From Pithys albifrons albifrons (taxonomy: Eukaryota > Chordata > Aves > Passeriformes > Thamnophilidae), in contig NC_092458.1 of assembly GCF_047495875.1 (NCBI RefSeq), positions 114,067,727 through 114,131,726 of the forward strand: a stretch of DNA of 64,000 bases, in the 5' to 3' direction. The translations under genes were made by a program, and so were the position numbers. Shown here piece after piece: positions 24,401 through 36,000 of this stretch (positions are counted from its first letter, which is position 1; each line of letters begins with the position of its first letter). The notes below the pieces were generated by a model. That model was not told the DNA's origin. It worked only from the letters and a program-made list of their open reading frames with translations, and did no database searches.

Positions 24401-26310
24401 GTTCCCTCCCAAAGAATGCTGTACCTGCTATTTAGTTATCATGAAGATCAAACTCTTAAAGGCAGTGAAAAACAATCCATTGCTGAACTTCAGGCACATC
24501 AAGCACTGTGACCTTCTATCAGCTCTAAGTTTATGGGAGGAAGTAATTTCATTATGTCTAAAAGGCAAGTAAAAATTCATCAGCTACTTCTGAATATTTA
24601 TTTTTAGTACTTTTCAAAAAGAAAACAAGTTTCCCTATATAGTATTTGCACTATGGAATAGGATCATCATTGATACACATCTCAGTATGATAAAATACAG
24701 AACATCTGCTCTAGCACCCAAAATACTGAACAGTGTAGCTTAACTGCATGCCCTGATGGAGCCAAAATCTTGGTGAGTGTTACAAGTCAATCAGCACAGT
24801 TCATAAATAATCACTGCTGTAATTGCAGTCATGAGTGGCATTGCTGGCTCTTTTTCGAAGGTCTTGGTGGGACAGGGATGCTTTTGGGGATAAAATTTAA
24901 AACCACAAAGAGGGCTCTCTGATGCCTGCTCCCACTTTTTGGATTTCCATTTACAGAAGCCAAGAGCCAAGGCCATGGGCAGAGCTCTGAAAAGCTCCCT
25001 CTGTTTCCCACTGCCATGGACCCCTATTGCAAATTGTAGTCCCCAATCACTGGAACAGTTTGTCTCAAATCCACAGCACATTCCCCATTCATTTCCCCCT
25101 ACATGATGGGAGCATAACAGTCCTGTGAATAAGGCTCTTAACATCTCTCTATTAGGACAGGAGATATGAGTAGCAATTATGATAATTAAATGTAATTACA
25201 TTAAAAATAATTAGCACTTTAGCTATCAATTGCTGGGCGCTGCATGGCAATTAAAAACAGGCCAAATTTCAGTCTAATTTTTATTACTCTCCTCTTCATT
25301 CAAAACAGTAAATGGTAGAGAATATTTTCTTTTCATGTGTGCTGTGCCCTTGTTTTAATGGGCACTATCATCATCTAAGTAGAATAAGTACTACCAGAGG
25401 TGACATAATTGCTAAAACATTCCAATTTGGATTTCCTCCCAAAAGACTCCAGGAACTTATTTTAATACATACACTTATGAGACCATGAACAAAAGATATC
25501 TGCCATCTAACTTTATGGCTTAAAAGATCTCTGCTCATTAAAGATATTTAACACAATTAAAATAGATGGCGGAATCAAATTGAGTAAACAGAGTTTTGAA
25601 TAGATTTTAGTACTGATTGAGTGGAGCATTAGAAATCCTTCAGCACGAGGTATCCTGGGAGGGTTCAGCTGGACTGTTTGTGCAGGGAAATACACTGCAG
25701 AATTTATAAAACGCAGCCATTTGGTACAAACCCAAACCAAAACAGCATTATCTTCATTGATCTATGAAACAGGAAATCTTCCTAAGAGAGAATGTCTGAG
25801 CGTGGCTTGAAGTGCTCAGAGCTGGGAGTGACAAGAGACCTCATGAAGGGAATAAATTAAAAACAATCCAGGGAGAAAAAAGTTTGAACCATCATCCCTG
25901 AGACAACTCCATGGACAGAAAGGCAGAAATAAGAAGGGAAGTTGTTCTGGTGCCACCAATACATCATCTGTAGATGCAGAAAAGGCTGCAGAAAATTGCA
26001 AATTTGCCTGGCAATGCAAACCCACACAAACACACAAAGGTGCATCCAGTTATACCCAAAGGAACGAAGGAATAGTCAGCTGGGAACCAAGGTGACAAGT
26101 ATTTGCTGTCACCTGCTGACTTCCCACTGGCTGAGCACCACTCATGCCACCATTCAAGCACTGCAGGGCACCAGGGGCTGGTGTGGCCCATCTTGGTGTG
26201 CCAAGAGGTACCACAGTTAGAAACAGGATCAATTCCTGCCCCTGGAAGAGGTTTCTGACCAGCTTGTGAGATATTTGCCATCAGCATTGAGAATTCTACC
26301 AATGACCCTG
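21500..26310. other. Unique DNA, no gene seen
   Basis: Almost 5 kb without a recognised repeat. The segment 25150-25300 is packed with homeodomain-type TAATTA/AATTA words (see findings). Open frames at 23903-24142, 24791-25144 and elsewhere are not recognisable. Confidence 0.4.
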
Positions 26311-26439
26311 AGATTAGCTCAGGTGTAGTAATGCCAAGGTCATGGGTTCAATCCCCTGTGTGGGCCACTGACTGAAGAGTTGGACTCAATGATCCTTGGG
26401 GGTCCCTCCCAACTCAGAACAGTCTGGGATTCTGTGATT
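26311..26439 (+). mobile_element. tRNA-derived SINE with CR1-like tail (TguSINE1-like), near full length
   Basis: An A-box-like TTAGCTCAGGTGTAGT and a B-box-like GGTTCAATCCC sit at tRNA spacing, with GCCAAGGTC between them as in the tRNA-Ile anticodon-arm region. The tRNA half is followed by CTGACTGAAGAGTTGGACTC and the CR1-like tail ending GGGATTCTGTGATT. The tail keeps a GAGTTGG/CCAACTC stem. SINEs like this are transcribed by pol III and copied by CR1 reverse transcriptase. The tRNA head is too diverged to act as a tRNA gene. Confidence 0.85.
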
Positions 26440-27312
26440 TGAAATCTACTCATTAATGATTAACAGGGTAAATATTTGCTGCTCTGGTGAGGCAAGAAGG
26501 AATCCAATGTTTATCTGGGGGAAGAAAATCAGTTATTTAAATAATGGCTAAACACACCTCTGTTACTCATGAGCTTGTGTCATAAAAACAACCCTTCTCA
26601 CACCTGCCAGTCCCATTCCCTCCACTGCAGAAAGACCTTCTGAGGGCAAACCAGGAGCTGGTGACACTCTGCAGCTCCTTTAAAGCTGAGCAGCATTACC
26701 CACATGGCTGTTCCAAGCTGATTTACAGCTCCTACTCCTTTTCTAATGCACTGCTGGCAGTCCTGTGCTTTTAAAGGTTGCAGCACTCAAAGGCATTTTA
26801 AGGAATATTAAACTTTTATCTGCTGTTGCTTCTGTGTATCACATTCAACTCCTGCCCTCTACCCCCACAGTCTGCACAGGCCTCCAAGGGAATTCCGGAT
26901 GATTGGCATAATAAGGGCACAGACATGGGATAACAGCACTGCCCCTTTGCAGACAAATCCTGCAGGCAGTGGGTCAAGAGAATAAATCTTGTGAGGAACT
27001 GAACCCTGGGAGGATAACAGGGTAGGAAGAGAGTGAGGAGAAAGGGAGAGATCACTGAGTTTGCTCAAGTCTCAGGTGTGCAGAAGGCAGTTTTGCACTT
27101 GGTAACCTGTGGCTCTGCCTAACTGGCCAGCCACAATTTGATTTTGAGCTCATCTGAGAATATCTTTATTTCTCAGTGTAGAGACAAAAGTTTAACTCAG
27201 GTCAAGCCACTGCTATTTTTGAAATTTTTGGTTACATCTATTTCATTGGTTCAGACTTACAAATGCAAAGGTTTTTCATCCACAGGGTGGTGGGCACTGA
27301 ACAGGCTGCCCA
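26440..27312. other. Unique DNA, no feature seen
   Basis: Moderate GC. No repeat or exon recognised. The minisatellite begins at its right edge. Confidence 0.4.
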
Positions 27313-27895
27313 GGGCAATGGGCACAGCCCCAAGAACACCAAGCACCACCCCAGGGCAGTGGGCACAGCACCCAGGGCACCAAGCGCCACCCCAGGGCAG
27401 TGGGCACAGCACCCAGGGCACCAAGCACCACCCCAGGGCAGTGGGCACAGCCCCAGGGACACCAAGCACCACCCCAGGGCAGTGGGCACAGCACCCAGGG
27501 CACCAAGCACCACCCCAGGGCAGTGGGCACAGCACCCAGGGCACCAAGCACCACCCCAGGGCAGTGGGCACAGCACCCAGGGCACCAAGCACCACCCCAG
27601 GGACACCAAGCACCACCCCAGGGCAGTGGGCACAGCACCCAGGGCACCAAGCACCACCCCAGGGCAGTGGGCACAGCCCCAGTGACACCAAGCACCACCC
27701 CAGGGCAGTGGGCACAGCACCCAGGGCACCAAGCACCACCCCAGGGCAGTGGGCACAGCCCCAGGGACACCAAGCACCACCCCAGGGCAGTGGGCACAGC
27801 ACCCAGGGCACCAAGCACCACCCCAGGGCAGTGGGCACAGCCCCAAGGGCACCAAGCACCACCCTAGGGCAGTGGGCATGACCCCAAGGCTGCCA
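27313..27895. repeat. GC-rich minisatellite, 41-bp unit, 13 full copies plus partials
   Basis: Units begin GGGCAGTGGGCACAGC and end CCAAGCACCACCCCA. Full copies start at 27313, 27354, 27395, 27436, 27477, 27518, 27559, 27621, 27662, 27703, 27744, 27785 and 27826. A 21-bp partial copy sits at 27600, and a decayed copy starts at 27867. Two unit types are interspersed: one with AGCACCCAGGGCACC, one with AGCCCCAGGGACACC. As 41 is not a multiple of 3, each frame rotates through all three unit readings, and no frame on either strand meets a stop. Confidence 0.97.
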
Positions 27896-28899
27896 GAGTT
27901 CCAGGAGTGTTTGGAAAATGATCTCAGTCACAGGGTGTGGTTATTGGGGCTGTTCTGGGCAGGAACTGGATTCCTTCCAGCTCAAGATATCCTATAATTA
28001 TATGACAAAATGAAAAAAAATTCTAAACCAAATCCTATTTTTTAAACCAAGTCTAGTCCCTTCAACCAGGTCAACTGTATAACAACTTCCTTCAGGAGGA
28101 TGCACAACCCATTCTAGACTGCAACAGGTGGATGGAATTTAAATAATTTTATGCACACACACAATATTTAAACACAAATATGCTTAAAATAAACGATAAA
28201 GGCCACCAGGTGTCATGAGCTTGCCAAGACATATTTTTATGTGTTACATGTCCATAGTTACTTAGGAATCAAGTACTTGAAGGTTGAGCCATTCAACAAA
28301 ACCATTATATAAATAAAATAAATCAAGCCATTAATAAACTTAACTTTAGTATCTTATGTACATGGGTCTCTTTCAAATCCAAATTAATTTAAATAAAATA
28401 AAGAGAACATATCTCTAGAATGTTAGAGGTGGGTAATACTATTTGACAACAACATGCATTGCACATTTTTAGCTCAACTTCTTCATTTGCCTGTGCAGGA
28501 ACTGGAATAAAACATAAAATGTATGAAAAAATAAACCCCACAAAAAATTAACCTGAGAGGAGGCAAGAAGAATAAGATGAAATCCAATAAATAAAATGTG
28601 GAACTGAAGGAATAGGCTTAGTATGATACAAAAATATAGAGGGATAAAACCCCCCATCCTTCTGTGTCATGACAGAGATGGTGACATACAAAACAAAAAC
28701 CAGCTTCACCTGCAACAAAGAGAACTAAGGTAGAAACAGGGAAAGCTCTCCCAAACTTGTGGTGATGCAGGGCAGCAATAGGAAGCTTGTTGTCTCCTCC
28801 AGGGTCATTTTTAAACACCTCAGACCAAATGCCTTTCAGGGTTGGCAGAAAGCACAGCACATCCTGCATCGCCTACTGCCAGCAGCTGAATTAAAGAAC
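27896..28899. other. Unique AT-rich spacer between two minisatellites
   Basis: No repeat family or coding signal recognised. Confidence 0.45.
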
Positions 28900-29331
28900 C
28901 TTGGGAGGTCCCTCCCAGGCTCACATCTCCATCAGCTCCAGGATCATCTCGGGAGGTCCCTCCCAGCCTCACATCTCCATCAGCTCCAGGAACACCTCGG
29001 GAGGTCCCTCCCAGCCTCATGTTTCCATCAGCTCCAGGATCATCTCGGGAGGTCCCTCCCAGCCTCATGTTTCCATCAGCTCCAGGATCATCTCGGGAGG
29101 TCCCTCCCAGCCTCATGTTTCCATCAGCTCCAGGATCATCTCGGGAGGTCCCTCCCAGCCTCATGTTTCCATCAGCTCCAGGATCATCTCAGGAGGTCCC
29201 TCCCAGCCTCATGTTTCCATCAGCTCCAGGATCACCTCGGGAGGTCCCTCCCAGCCTCACATCTCCATCAGCTCCAGGATCACCTCAGAATGTCCCTCCC
29301 AGACTCACATCTCCATCAGCTCCAGGATCAC
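28900..29331. repeat. Minisatellite, 48-bp unit, 9 copies
   Basis: Units start at 28900 and every 48 bp to 29284. Each begins CTCGGGAGGTCCCTCCCAGC and ends CATCAGCTCCAGGATCAT. The five middle units have CATGTTTCC; the outer ones have CACATCTCC, so the array was homogenised from the centre. The unit holds the inverted repeat GGGAGGTCCCTCCC. Because 48 is a multiple of 3, each frame gives a clean 16-residue protein repeat, but all three plus frames are open, which argues against coding selection. Confidence 0.97.
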
Positions 29332-31185
29332 TGCAGGTTACACATTACAATACGTTGTTAATGCCACTTCATGTTCCAGTCACAACACTCCCTGCAGGGC
29401 AGGAAGAAGGTAAGTCTTGGATTTAGGTCACAGCCAACCTATAATACTGTGGAAAGTTGAAAAGTAACAGCCCCAGAGGTGTTAACTCCATACCATACAC
29501 TTGGACCCAGGAAACATGGGCTGAAGAGTGACAACATCAGTGGCAGTGACACTGCACTTGCAGAATTGGCACTGTGGTGCTGCCCTTCAAATGGGGAGGA
29601 CCATAAAGCAGCTTTCCTTGGTGCCCTCCAGGCTGAGCTGGGCACAGGACATGCAGAGAGAATCAGGAATTTGCCAGGCTGTGCTGCTGAATGGTGTTCA
29701 TGCACACTTGCACATATTCACCAAGCCTTCATTATGCACAAGCTGGAAGAGATTCTCGTTCAGAAATCAATAGTGCTCCTGCACATTTGTTACAAGGAGT
29801 GATTATAATGCCTGGTTTTGCAATCAGGGAAAAATAATTGATGCAAAAGGCCCATTTGCTGCAGATAAGAGAGACTGAAAAGATAACAGTAACAGCTCGA
29901 GCCAGAAAGAGCCTTTAGGAAACAGCTCTGCAAAGAGAAGGGAAGGGAAGTTTCATCCTGGAGAGCTGGTGAACACAACTGACCCAAACTAAACTGAAAC
30001 TTCTTGTTTGAAAGGTGCAGAATAAATAAGAGCATTTAATACACTCAACCTACTGTAGGCAGTCCATGACATGAGTCATTCAGCTTAATGTGTGCCCACT
30101 AAAATAAAAATGAAATCATTCCACTTACATGGAAATGAAAGAAAACTGCAAGTCTCATGCCCAGGACTATTTATTCCTTTTTTATTAAAACTTGAATAGT
30201 ACAAGCCTCCCCAACACCATATTTATTCATAATCTAAAAAATAAACTAGAAACAATGTTAGCCACGATTTCCAAACATGGTCTCATTCAGAGAAGATCCT
30301 CTTCAGAGAGCTTTGAAATCCAAACAACTGCTTATTATTGCCATTCTTGCAATCTGAAGGTGCATGTGAGAGTATTCAGATATGACATTTGAATTAAGGT
30401 GATTGTACAGCCATGAGAAAAATGCATAAGGTTTTCTGATATTGATACCAGCCCACAGGTATGGTCAGTGCTAACATGAGTTTAAGAAGCCTTTGCAAGC
30501 AAAAAAATCTGCTTATTAAATTCCCAAGTCTCAGTAAAAAGGGACTGACTTGAATATGTGAGGACAAGGTTAAACTTCAAGGGATTGTTTAAAAATTCAA
30601 AAATTGAGGAAATAAAACAAAATATATTTCAGGATGAGAAAGAGCAAAGTCCAACCTTCTGGATGATTCTCAGTTCTATAGTTAACTTTAGGTAGTCCAG
30701 CAGAGAGCACTTGATGATCCCTATGGGACCCTTCAAAGTTGAGAGAATTTATGAATTGAAAAACCAATAATTGCCTAACACCAGAACTGGCAAACCACAC
30801 ACAGGCAGAATGCAGAAAACAATCAGGTGATCTGGGATTGGTAAGTGGGTCATCACAAAAATATCACGCTGACGCAAAAGGGGGGAAAATAAAAGAGAAA
30901 AAAAAGAGGTTGTCCTTCCCTTCAGCTTTGGAAAGGCACCAGATTTCCTCCTTTTTTTTTTTTTTGGTGCCACTTTCAGGGAGGATCTGAACCAGCTCAT
31001 GAAAACCTGAGGGAGCAACCAGCTTAGAGCATTTAGGAAACTTGATTTTATAGAAAGGTTAAATATTGTGGATTTATTACCCCACAAACTGCCAGAGTGG
31101 AGGTTTCTGTTTCCCAGAACAAAGGAATGCTACAGCCTGTATTAGTTAAAATCAACCTAGTTTTACTCTGCAGAGAGGTACAAGA
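29332..31185. other. Unique DNA, no gene seen
   Basis: A GTAAGT splice-donor-like word lies near 29411 just after the minisatellite, with no support for a gene. A T13-type run lies near 30952-30965. No repeat family recognised. Confidence 0.4.
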
Positions 31186-31683
31186 CCCCACAGTTCAGGA
31201 AAGAGATTGAGGGGCTGGAGCGGGGCCAGAGAAGAGCAACGAGGCTGGAGAAGGGACTGGAGCACAAGTGCTGTGGGGAGAGGCTGAGGGAGCTGGGGGT
31301 GTTTAGCCTGGAGAAGAGGAGGCTCAGAGGTGACCTCAGCACTGTCTGGAACTCCCTGAAGGGAAGTTCTGGCCAGGTGGGGGTTGGTCTCTTCTCCCAG
31401 GCACTCAGCAATAGGACAAGGGGGCACGATGGGCTCAAGCTCTGCCAGGGGAAATTGAAGTTGGAGAGCAGAAGGCAATTCTTTGCAGAGAGAGTGCTCA
31501 GGCATTGGAATGGGCTGCCCAGAGAGGGGGTGGATTCCCCATCCCTGGGGGTTTTTCAACTGAGCTTGGCCGTGGCACTGAGTGCCATGATCTGGTAAAG
31601 GGACTGGAGTTGGACCAAGGGTTGGACTTGATGATCTTGGAGGTCTTTTCCAACCCAATCCATTCTATGATTTTTCTATGATT
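31186..31683 (+). mobile_element. CR1 LINE, 5'-truncated, about 500 bp
   Basis: Starts at CCCACAGTTCAGGAAAGAGA and ends CATTCTATGATTTTTCTATG. It has the AGAAGGCAATTC motif (GCC-type subfamily). The ORF2 C-terminus ([20 protein letters not shown] to ALSAMIW-stop at 31598) is open throughout, and the 3' UTR stem GGGTTGGA/TCCAACCC is perfect, so it is one of the least decayed copies. Confidence 0.95.
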
Positions 31684-33417
31684 TAACTGCATGGAATGGA
31701 GAGTGAAGTCATGGGTAGAGTTTTCAACTGTGTCAGAAGGACACACACATGGTTATAGGGTGACCTGTACTTTATAGCATGTAGAACAAGGAAGACATTG
31801 GGCTGAAAGGACATTTAATAGAAAAAAGAGCCAAGCATGAGGATTTATTTTATGTATCCATCACTGAATCATCTGTATAAACAGCTCGTAGGAAGGGTAC
31901 AGATATTACCAACCTGGTTGTGTCAGGGACAGGATCTCAAAGACTTCCAGAGCTTATTTACAGGTTCTGTGCTGGTTTTATTGCCAAGCACCCACATCTG
32001 AGCCTTTAAAAGAGGTTTGTGAACAGAACTAGTTTTGTTCTTCACTTGGTGTGTCTTGCACAGAATGATCATCTTGATAGAGCTCTATGAAGAAAAAAAA
32101 CCCAACAAAACCCTACATAGAAAGTTCAAACAAACCAACCAACAGCTCTGCCTCGCTCAGGGCACACAAACTGAGAAATCTCTACTGAAAAAAGTAGTCA
32201 TGAAAGTTAAAATAATGAAAATGAGATGCTTAGTTATTGTAAAGCAAAGCAAACTAAGAGACATGACCATGAAAAGTTTTTTGAACGTGGTTTTGAGGTT
32301 GTGTTCAGGTGTTTTTTGAATAAATTAATGAGCAAAATCACCATACTGGCAATTCAAGGATGTTACAGGAGCTAAAGTGAAGAAAAATTAAGTGAATGAG
32401 ATATGGTCAGACAAGAAAAAGATAGAAGAACAACAAATTAAATACCTACACATAACAGGCATTCTATACAGAGGAGAGGGATTTATTTGCACTTGGATTT
32501 TTAGGAGAGAAATATAAATGGGCTGAACCTGCATCACTGGAAATGTAGATCAGTTATTGGGAAAATATTATTCTGGGAAAATATTATTCTAGAAAATTAT
32601 TAGGCATGAGGAAGAGTTGCTAAGAAAAACAAATGGTAACAATCTTTTGTCAGAAAAAAGTATCTTTTCCTTTTGAAACTTGTCTATGAATGTGACTTCA
32701 AAACTTAAAAGTTATTTTGGTAATAGTACTCTGAGTCATTAAAATGAATTCTGTGTTATTAAGCACAAACTGTGGAACTTCTTGCTGTGTGCAGTTCCCA
32801 CTCCCTGCAGGACAAGCTCCCCCTCCCTGCAGAACTCTGCCTGCTGTAGACAAGGAGGGAGTGACGAAAATAAAGGTTAAAGCTTGACCTGTGTTTTGTC
32901 TGGTATAGAATCCACATACTTGTTTCCTTTCAAATAGATGAGAGTTATTTTTATGGATAAATTAGCAGATAATCCTTAAAACAAAACACAGATAAGAGTT
33001 ATCACCTATTTTATGTTTAAAAACATCAACATGATGAGTAAAGCAGTTTCTTCTCACATATCCAACACTTTGCCCTCTTCCACATGTGCTCTTGGATGGG
33101 CCAATAAGCAGGACTGGCCCGTGTCTGCACATCAACACGGTGTGTGTGCAGCAGCTGCACATATGGGCAGAGCCAAGGGATCTTTAGGGCTGTTTCACAG
33201 TTCCAAGTTCCACACAAACATATGTGAGGCGAGAGAAAAGCAAGTGTATGGCAGGGAAAATGAGCATCACACCCCCCCAGACACACATGGCTGAGTTCAT
33301 ATCACCCTACTGAGTTAATGCTGTTGTCATCTACAAAATGTTACATAAATAGCATGTCTATATCAATAGACATTGAATGTTACTATATTTCTAAAGCATT
33401 ACATCACTCTTGCTATT
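31684..33417. other. Unique AT-rich DNA, no feature seen
   Basis: A 16-bp unit (TGGGAAAATATTATTC) is tandemly duplicated at about 32558-32590. Otherwise no repeat or coding signal recognised. Confidence 0.45.
33413..33417. repeat. Target-site duplication, left copy (CTATT)
   Basis: Identical to 34337-34341 and directly abutting the TG start of the solo LTR. Confidence 0.8.
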
Positions 33418-34336
33418 TGCCCTGGGTTAAATAAAGATGGTGTGCACCTTTACTTTCCTCTTTTCTCCAAACATGGCTTCTAATTTAGACTGTGGGGAGG
33501 GACTTCAGGTAAGGGAGGTACTTTACTATCCCAGGAGAAGAACATATCCACAAGTGAGAAAAGACTGGAACGCTGATGGCTCAGGCAATGCAGGTGCTGG
33601 GGGTTCACACCCCAGGCTGGGAGTTGTTTCCTTGTCCTTGCACAAGGACTCAGCTGCGGTAACTCCCCATGGGGAGGCAGCAGGACAATGCACACACAAC
33701 GCCTGGAGAAAATCATCTCTGACCTTAGTGGATGCACCCGCGCTGAGGCAACAGGCAGCCAAAACATCTTAGGTGTCAAAGACTCTTGAAATGTCCCAGA
33801 ATCAACCATCCAGTGAACAACTCCCTGCCCCAGGGGAGGTACCACAGGGGTTCTGACCTATAAGAGACCACAGTGAGGGTCTCCCTCCCTCTTCCCATGA
33901 GACTTCTGCCACCAGCTTGTTGGATCAGGACTGCAACCACCACTGGAGCTGCAGTGACCAGGTCTCATCTCTGGATCCAGAGGGTGTCTTGTGGGTCCTT
34001 CCAGCCCCCTTTAGGTGCACAAAGCCCAGCTCAAGTGCCTGTGCTGTCACTGCAACCTCACTCCTGCAGGACCCTCCAAACCACTCCTGCCAGGCTTTAC
34101 CAGGTGGGGGCAGGCCAGCTGCCACCTGCTTTTGCTTCAGTGGGTGGGAGCTTGGGAACTTTCTGGTTAGCTTAATCCAGTTTTATCAGTACTGTTGTTT
34201 AGTGTTCTTTCTAAAGAGTTATTTTTTTCCGCTCACATCTGGGCATATCTGATCTCTCTATGGTAGAGTATTGAATCAGAGGAAAGAGGCTTCCACCCAA
34301 GGTCTCCACCCCTCTGAACTGTCTCAAACCAAGACA
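33418..34336 (+). mobile_element. Solo LTR of an endogenous retrovirus, 919 bp, with 5-bp target-site duplication
   Basis: The element begins TGCCCTGGGTTAAA and ends CTCAAACCAAGACA. The ends are an imperfect inverted repeat, since the complement of the 3' end reads TGTCTTGGTTT. CTATT precedes it (33413-33417) and CTATT follows it (34337-34341). A TATAAG box at about 33859 sits where an LTR promoter is expected. No second LTR and no gag, pol or env sequence is nearby, so recombination between two LTRs probably removed the provirus. A 5-bp duplication fits ERVL-type elements best. The plus orientation rests on the TATA box alone. Confidence 0.85.
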
Positions 34337-34341
34337 CTATT
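34337..34341. repeat. Target-site duplication, right copy (CTATT)
   Basis: Identical to 33413-33417 and directly abutting the CA end of the solo LTR. Confidence 0.8.
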
Positions 34342-35431
34342 TTCCTTTTGGAACCACCTAGAATTCCTTCCACATTTTTACCTAAGAATGCAAACCCCAA
34401 ACCTCTGGATTTTGGTTTTAGGCTGCTGAGGAGCTCAGATCACGTTCCTGTGACTCATTCCATGGATCATAAGCAGCACAGAGCCTTTCTGAGCACTCAC
34501 TCCCAAGCAGCTCCCCTAAAGGAAGGTCACACTCAGTCATCACATTAGAGAATCTTTCTGTGTGAGCATTAGCTATGTGGTGTGTCACTTCATGTTTAGA
34601 GCAGCATTACTCCAAGCCTGATGTAAATTTTATGGCCCAGAAGGTTATAATGGCTTAGGCACTCTGTCAAATATTTTCAGCCCTATCAGTCAAGCTGCTG
34701 TTTGACAGAAGGAAGCAAAGCCTGCATGCAGCAGGCAGACTGAAGGGTCTTTGCTGTTGTTTTGGTGTGGTTTGTCTCTAAAGGATGGAGCCCTCCAGCT
34801 GCTTTAGTCAGGAATTCTCTGGAGCAGCGTGCATAGATCACTCTGTGACCTTCTTCAGGAGGTCACTTCTCCAAGTGAAGCCACATTAAGAGGCAGTGCC
34901 TTCCAGCAGCTCCAGCCTGCACTAACAGTAAATGACAGGAGTGCTTCCTCTCTGCCACATCACTTCAGCAGGCAGCTGTTGGAGGAACAGGAATCATGCC
35001 TGGTGCTGGCCCAGCCCAGCAGCAGCGCTGCCTTTCCACTTTCCACACCTCCATACTCAGGCAGTTCTTCCCAGTGTGGTGGTGCCAGAATCAGTGAACA
35101 GGCAGACAAGACAGAGAGGCAAATTCAATACAGAATTGGAAAGAATTTACCCTGCAGCAACCACTCAAAAAGAATACTGGGCTATTCTCAGAGCTTTTTC
35201 ACGTATCCTTTACCTCATTTTTATTACTGTATTTACAACATTGGATATTAATTCCTCATTACACCTAAATTCATTGGTTTTTACATCCCTACCAGCCAGA
35301 GGATATTGAGGCCCAGCTCAGAGCAGCACATTCCCCTTGAGCCCAGCCCTGTGCACACCAGGAGCAGCACAGGGGGAAAGGAGCTGAGCATCTGAACACA
35401 GCAGGGACAAAGAAAGGATCTGTCACTTTGG
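34342..35431. other. Unique DNA, no feature seen
   Basis: GC-richer between 34740 and 35110 with open frames in plus, none recognisable. No repeat family identified. Confidence 0.4.
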
Positions 35432-36000
35432 TCACAGAATCACAGAATGGATTGGGTTGGAAAAGATCTCCGAGATCATCAAGTCCAACCCTTGGGCCAA
35501 CTCCAGTCCCTTTACCAGATCATGGCACTCAGTGCCATGGCCGAGCTCAGCTGAAAAACCTCCAGGGATGGGGAATCCACCCCCTCTCTGGGCAGCCCAT
35601 TCCAATGCCTGAGCACTCTCTCTGCAAAGAAGTTTTTTCTGCTCTCCAACTTCAGTTTCCCCTGGCAGAGCTTGAGCCCATCGTGCCCCCTTGTCCTATT
35701 GCTGAGTGCCTGGGAGACCAACCCCCACCTGGCCAGAACTTCCCTTCAGGGAGTTCCAGACAGTGCTGAGGTCACCTCTGAGCCTCCTCTTCTCCAGCCT
35801 AAACACCCCCAGCTCCCTCAGCCTCTCCCCACAGCACTTGTGCTCCAGTCCCTTCTCCAGCCTCCTTGCTCTTCTCTGGCCCTGCTCCAGCCCCTCAACC
35901 TCTTGCCTGAACTGAGGGGCCCAGAACTGAACACAACACTCAAGGTGTGGCCTCCCCAAGGCAGAGTCCAGGGGAAGGGTCACTGCCCTGGGCCTGCTGG
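35432..36000 (-). mobile_element. CR1 LINE, 5'-truncated, about 570 bp
   Basis: Tail at 35432 (CACAGAATCACAGAATGG), 5' end at GGGCCTGCTGG near 36000. It has the TTTTTT-type motif (AAGTTTTTTCTGC). Against the other copies it lacks 5 bp at about 35712-35717 (GGGAGACC for GGGAGAAGAGACC), which shifts ORF2 out of frame. The downstream ORF2 C-terminus ([20 protein letters not shown] to ALSAMIW at 35512) is intact. Confidence 0.95.

Noticed and set aside
26311..26380. Possible tRNA-Ile gene
   Set aside because: A- and B-box-like words are present but the cloverleaf is damaged, and a CR1 tail follows directly. It is a SINE head.
27138..27931. Proline/glycine-rich repeat proteins on both strands
   Set aside because: The 41-bp minisatellite is open in all six frames, so an open frame carries no information. 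The unit length is not a multiple of three, unlike coding repeats.
28759..29426. 16-residue repeat protein followed by a GTAAGT splice-donor-like word near 29411
   Set aside because: All three plus frames are open through the 48-bp array. There is no acceptor or exon support upstream, and no homologue is recognised. Probably chance.
33437..34252. Open frames of 100-121 aa
   Set aside because: They fall inside the solo LTR, in several frames and both strands, with no known protein. LTR sequence explains them.
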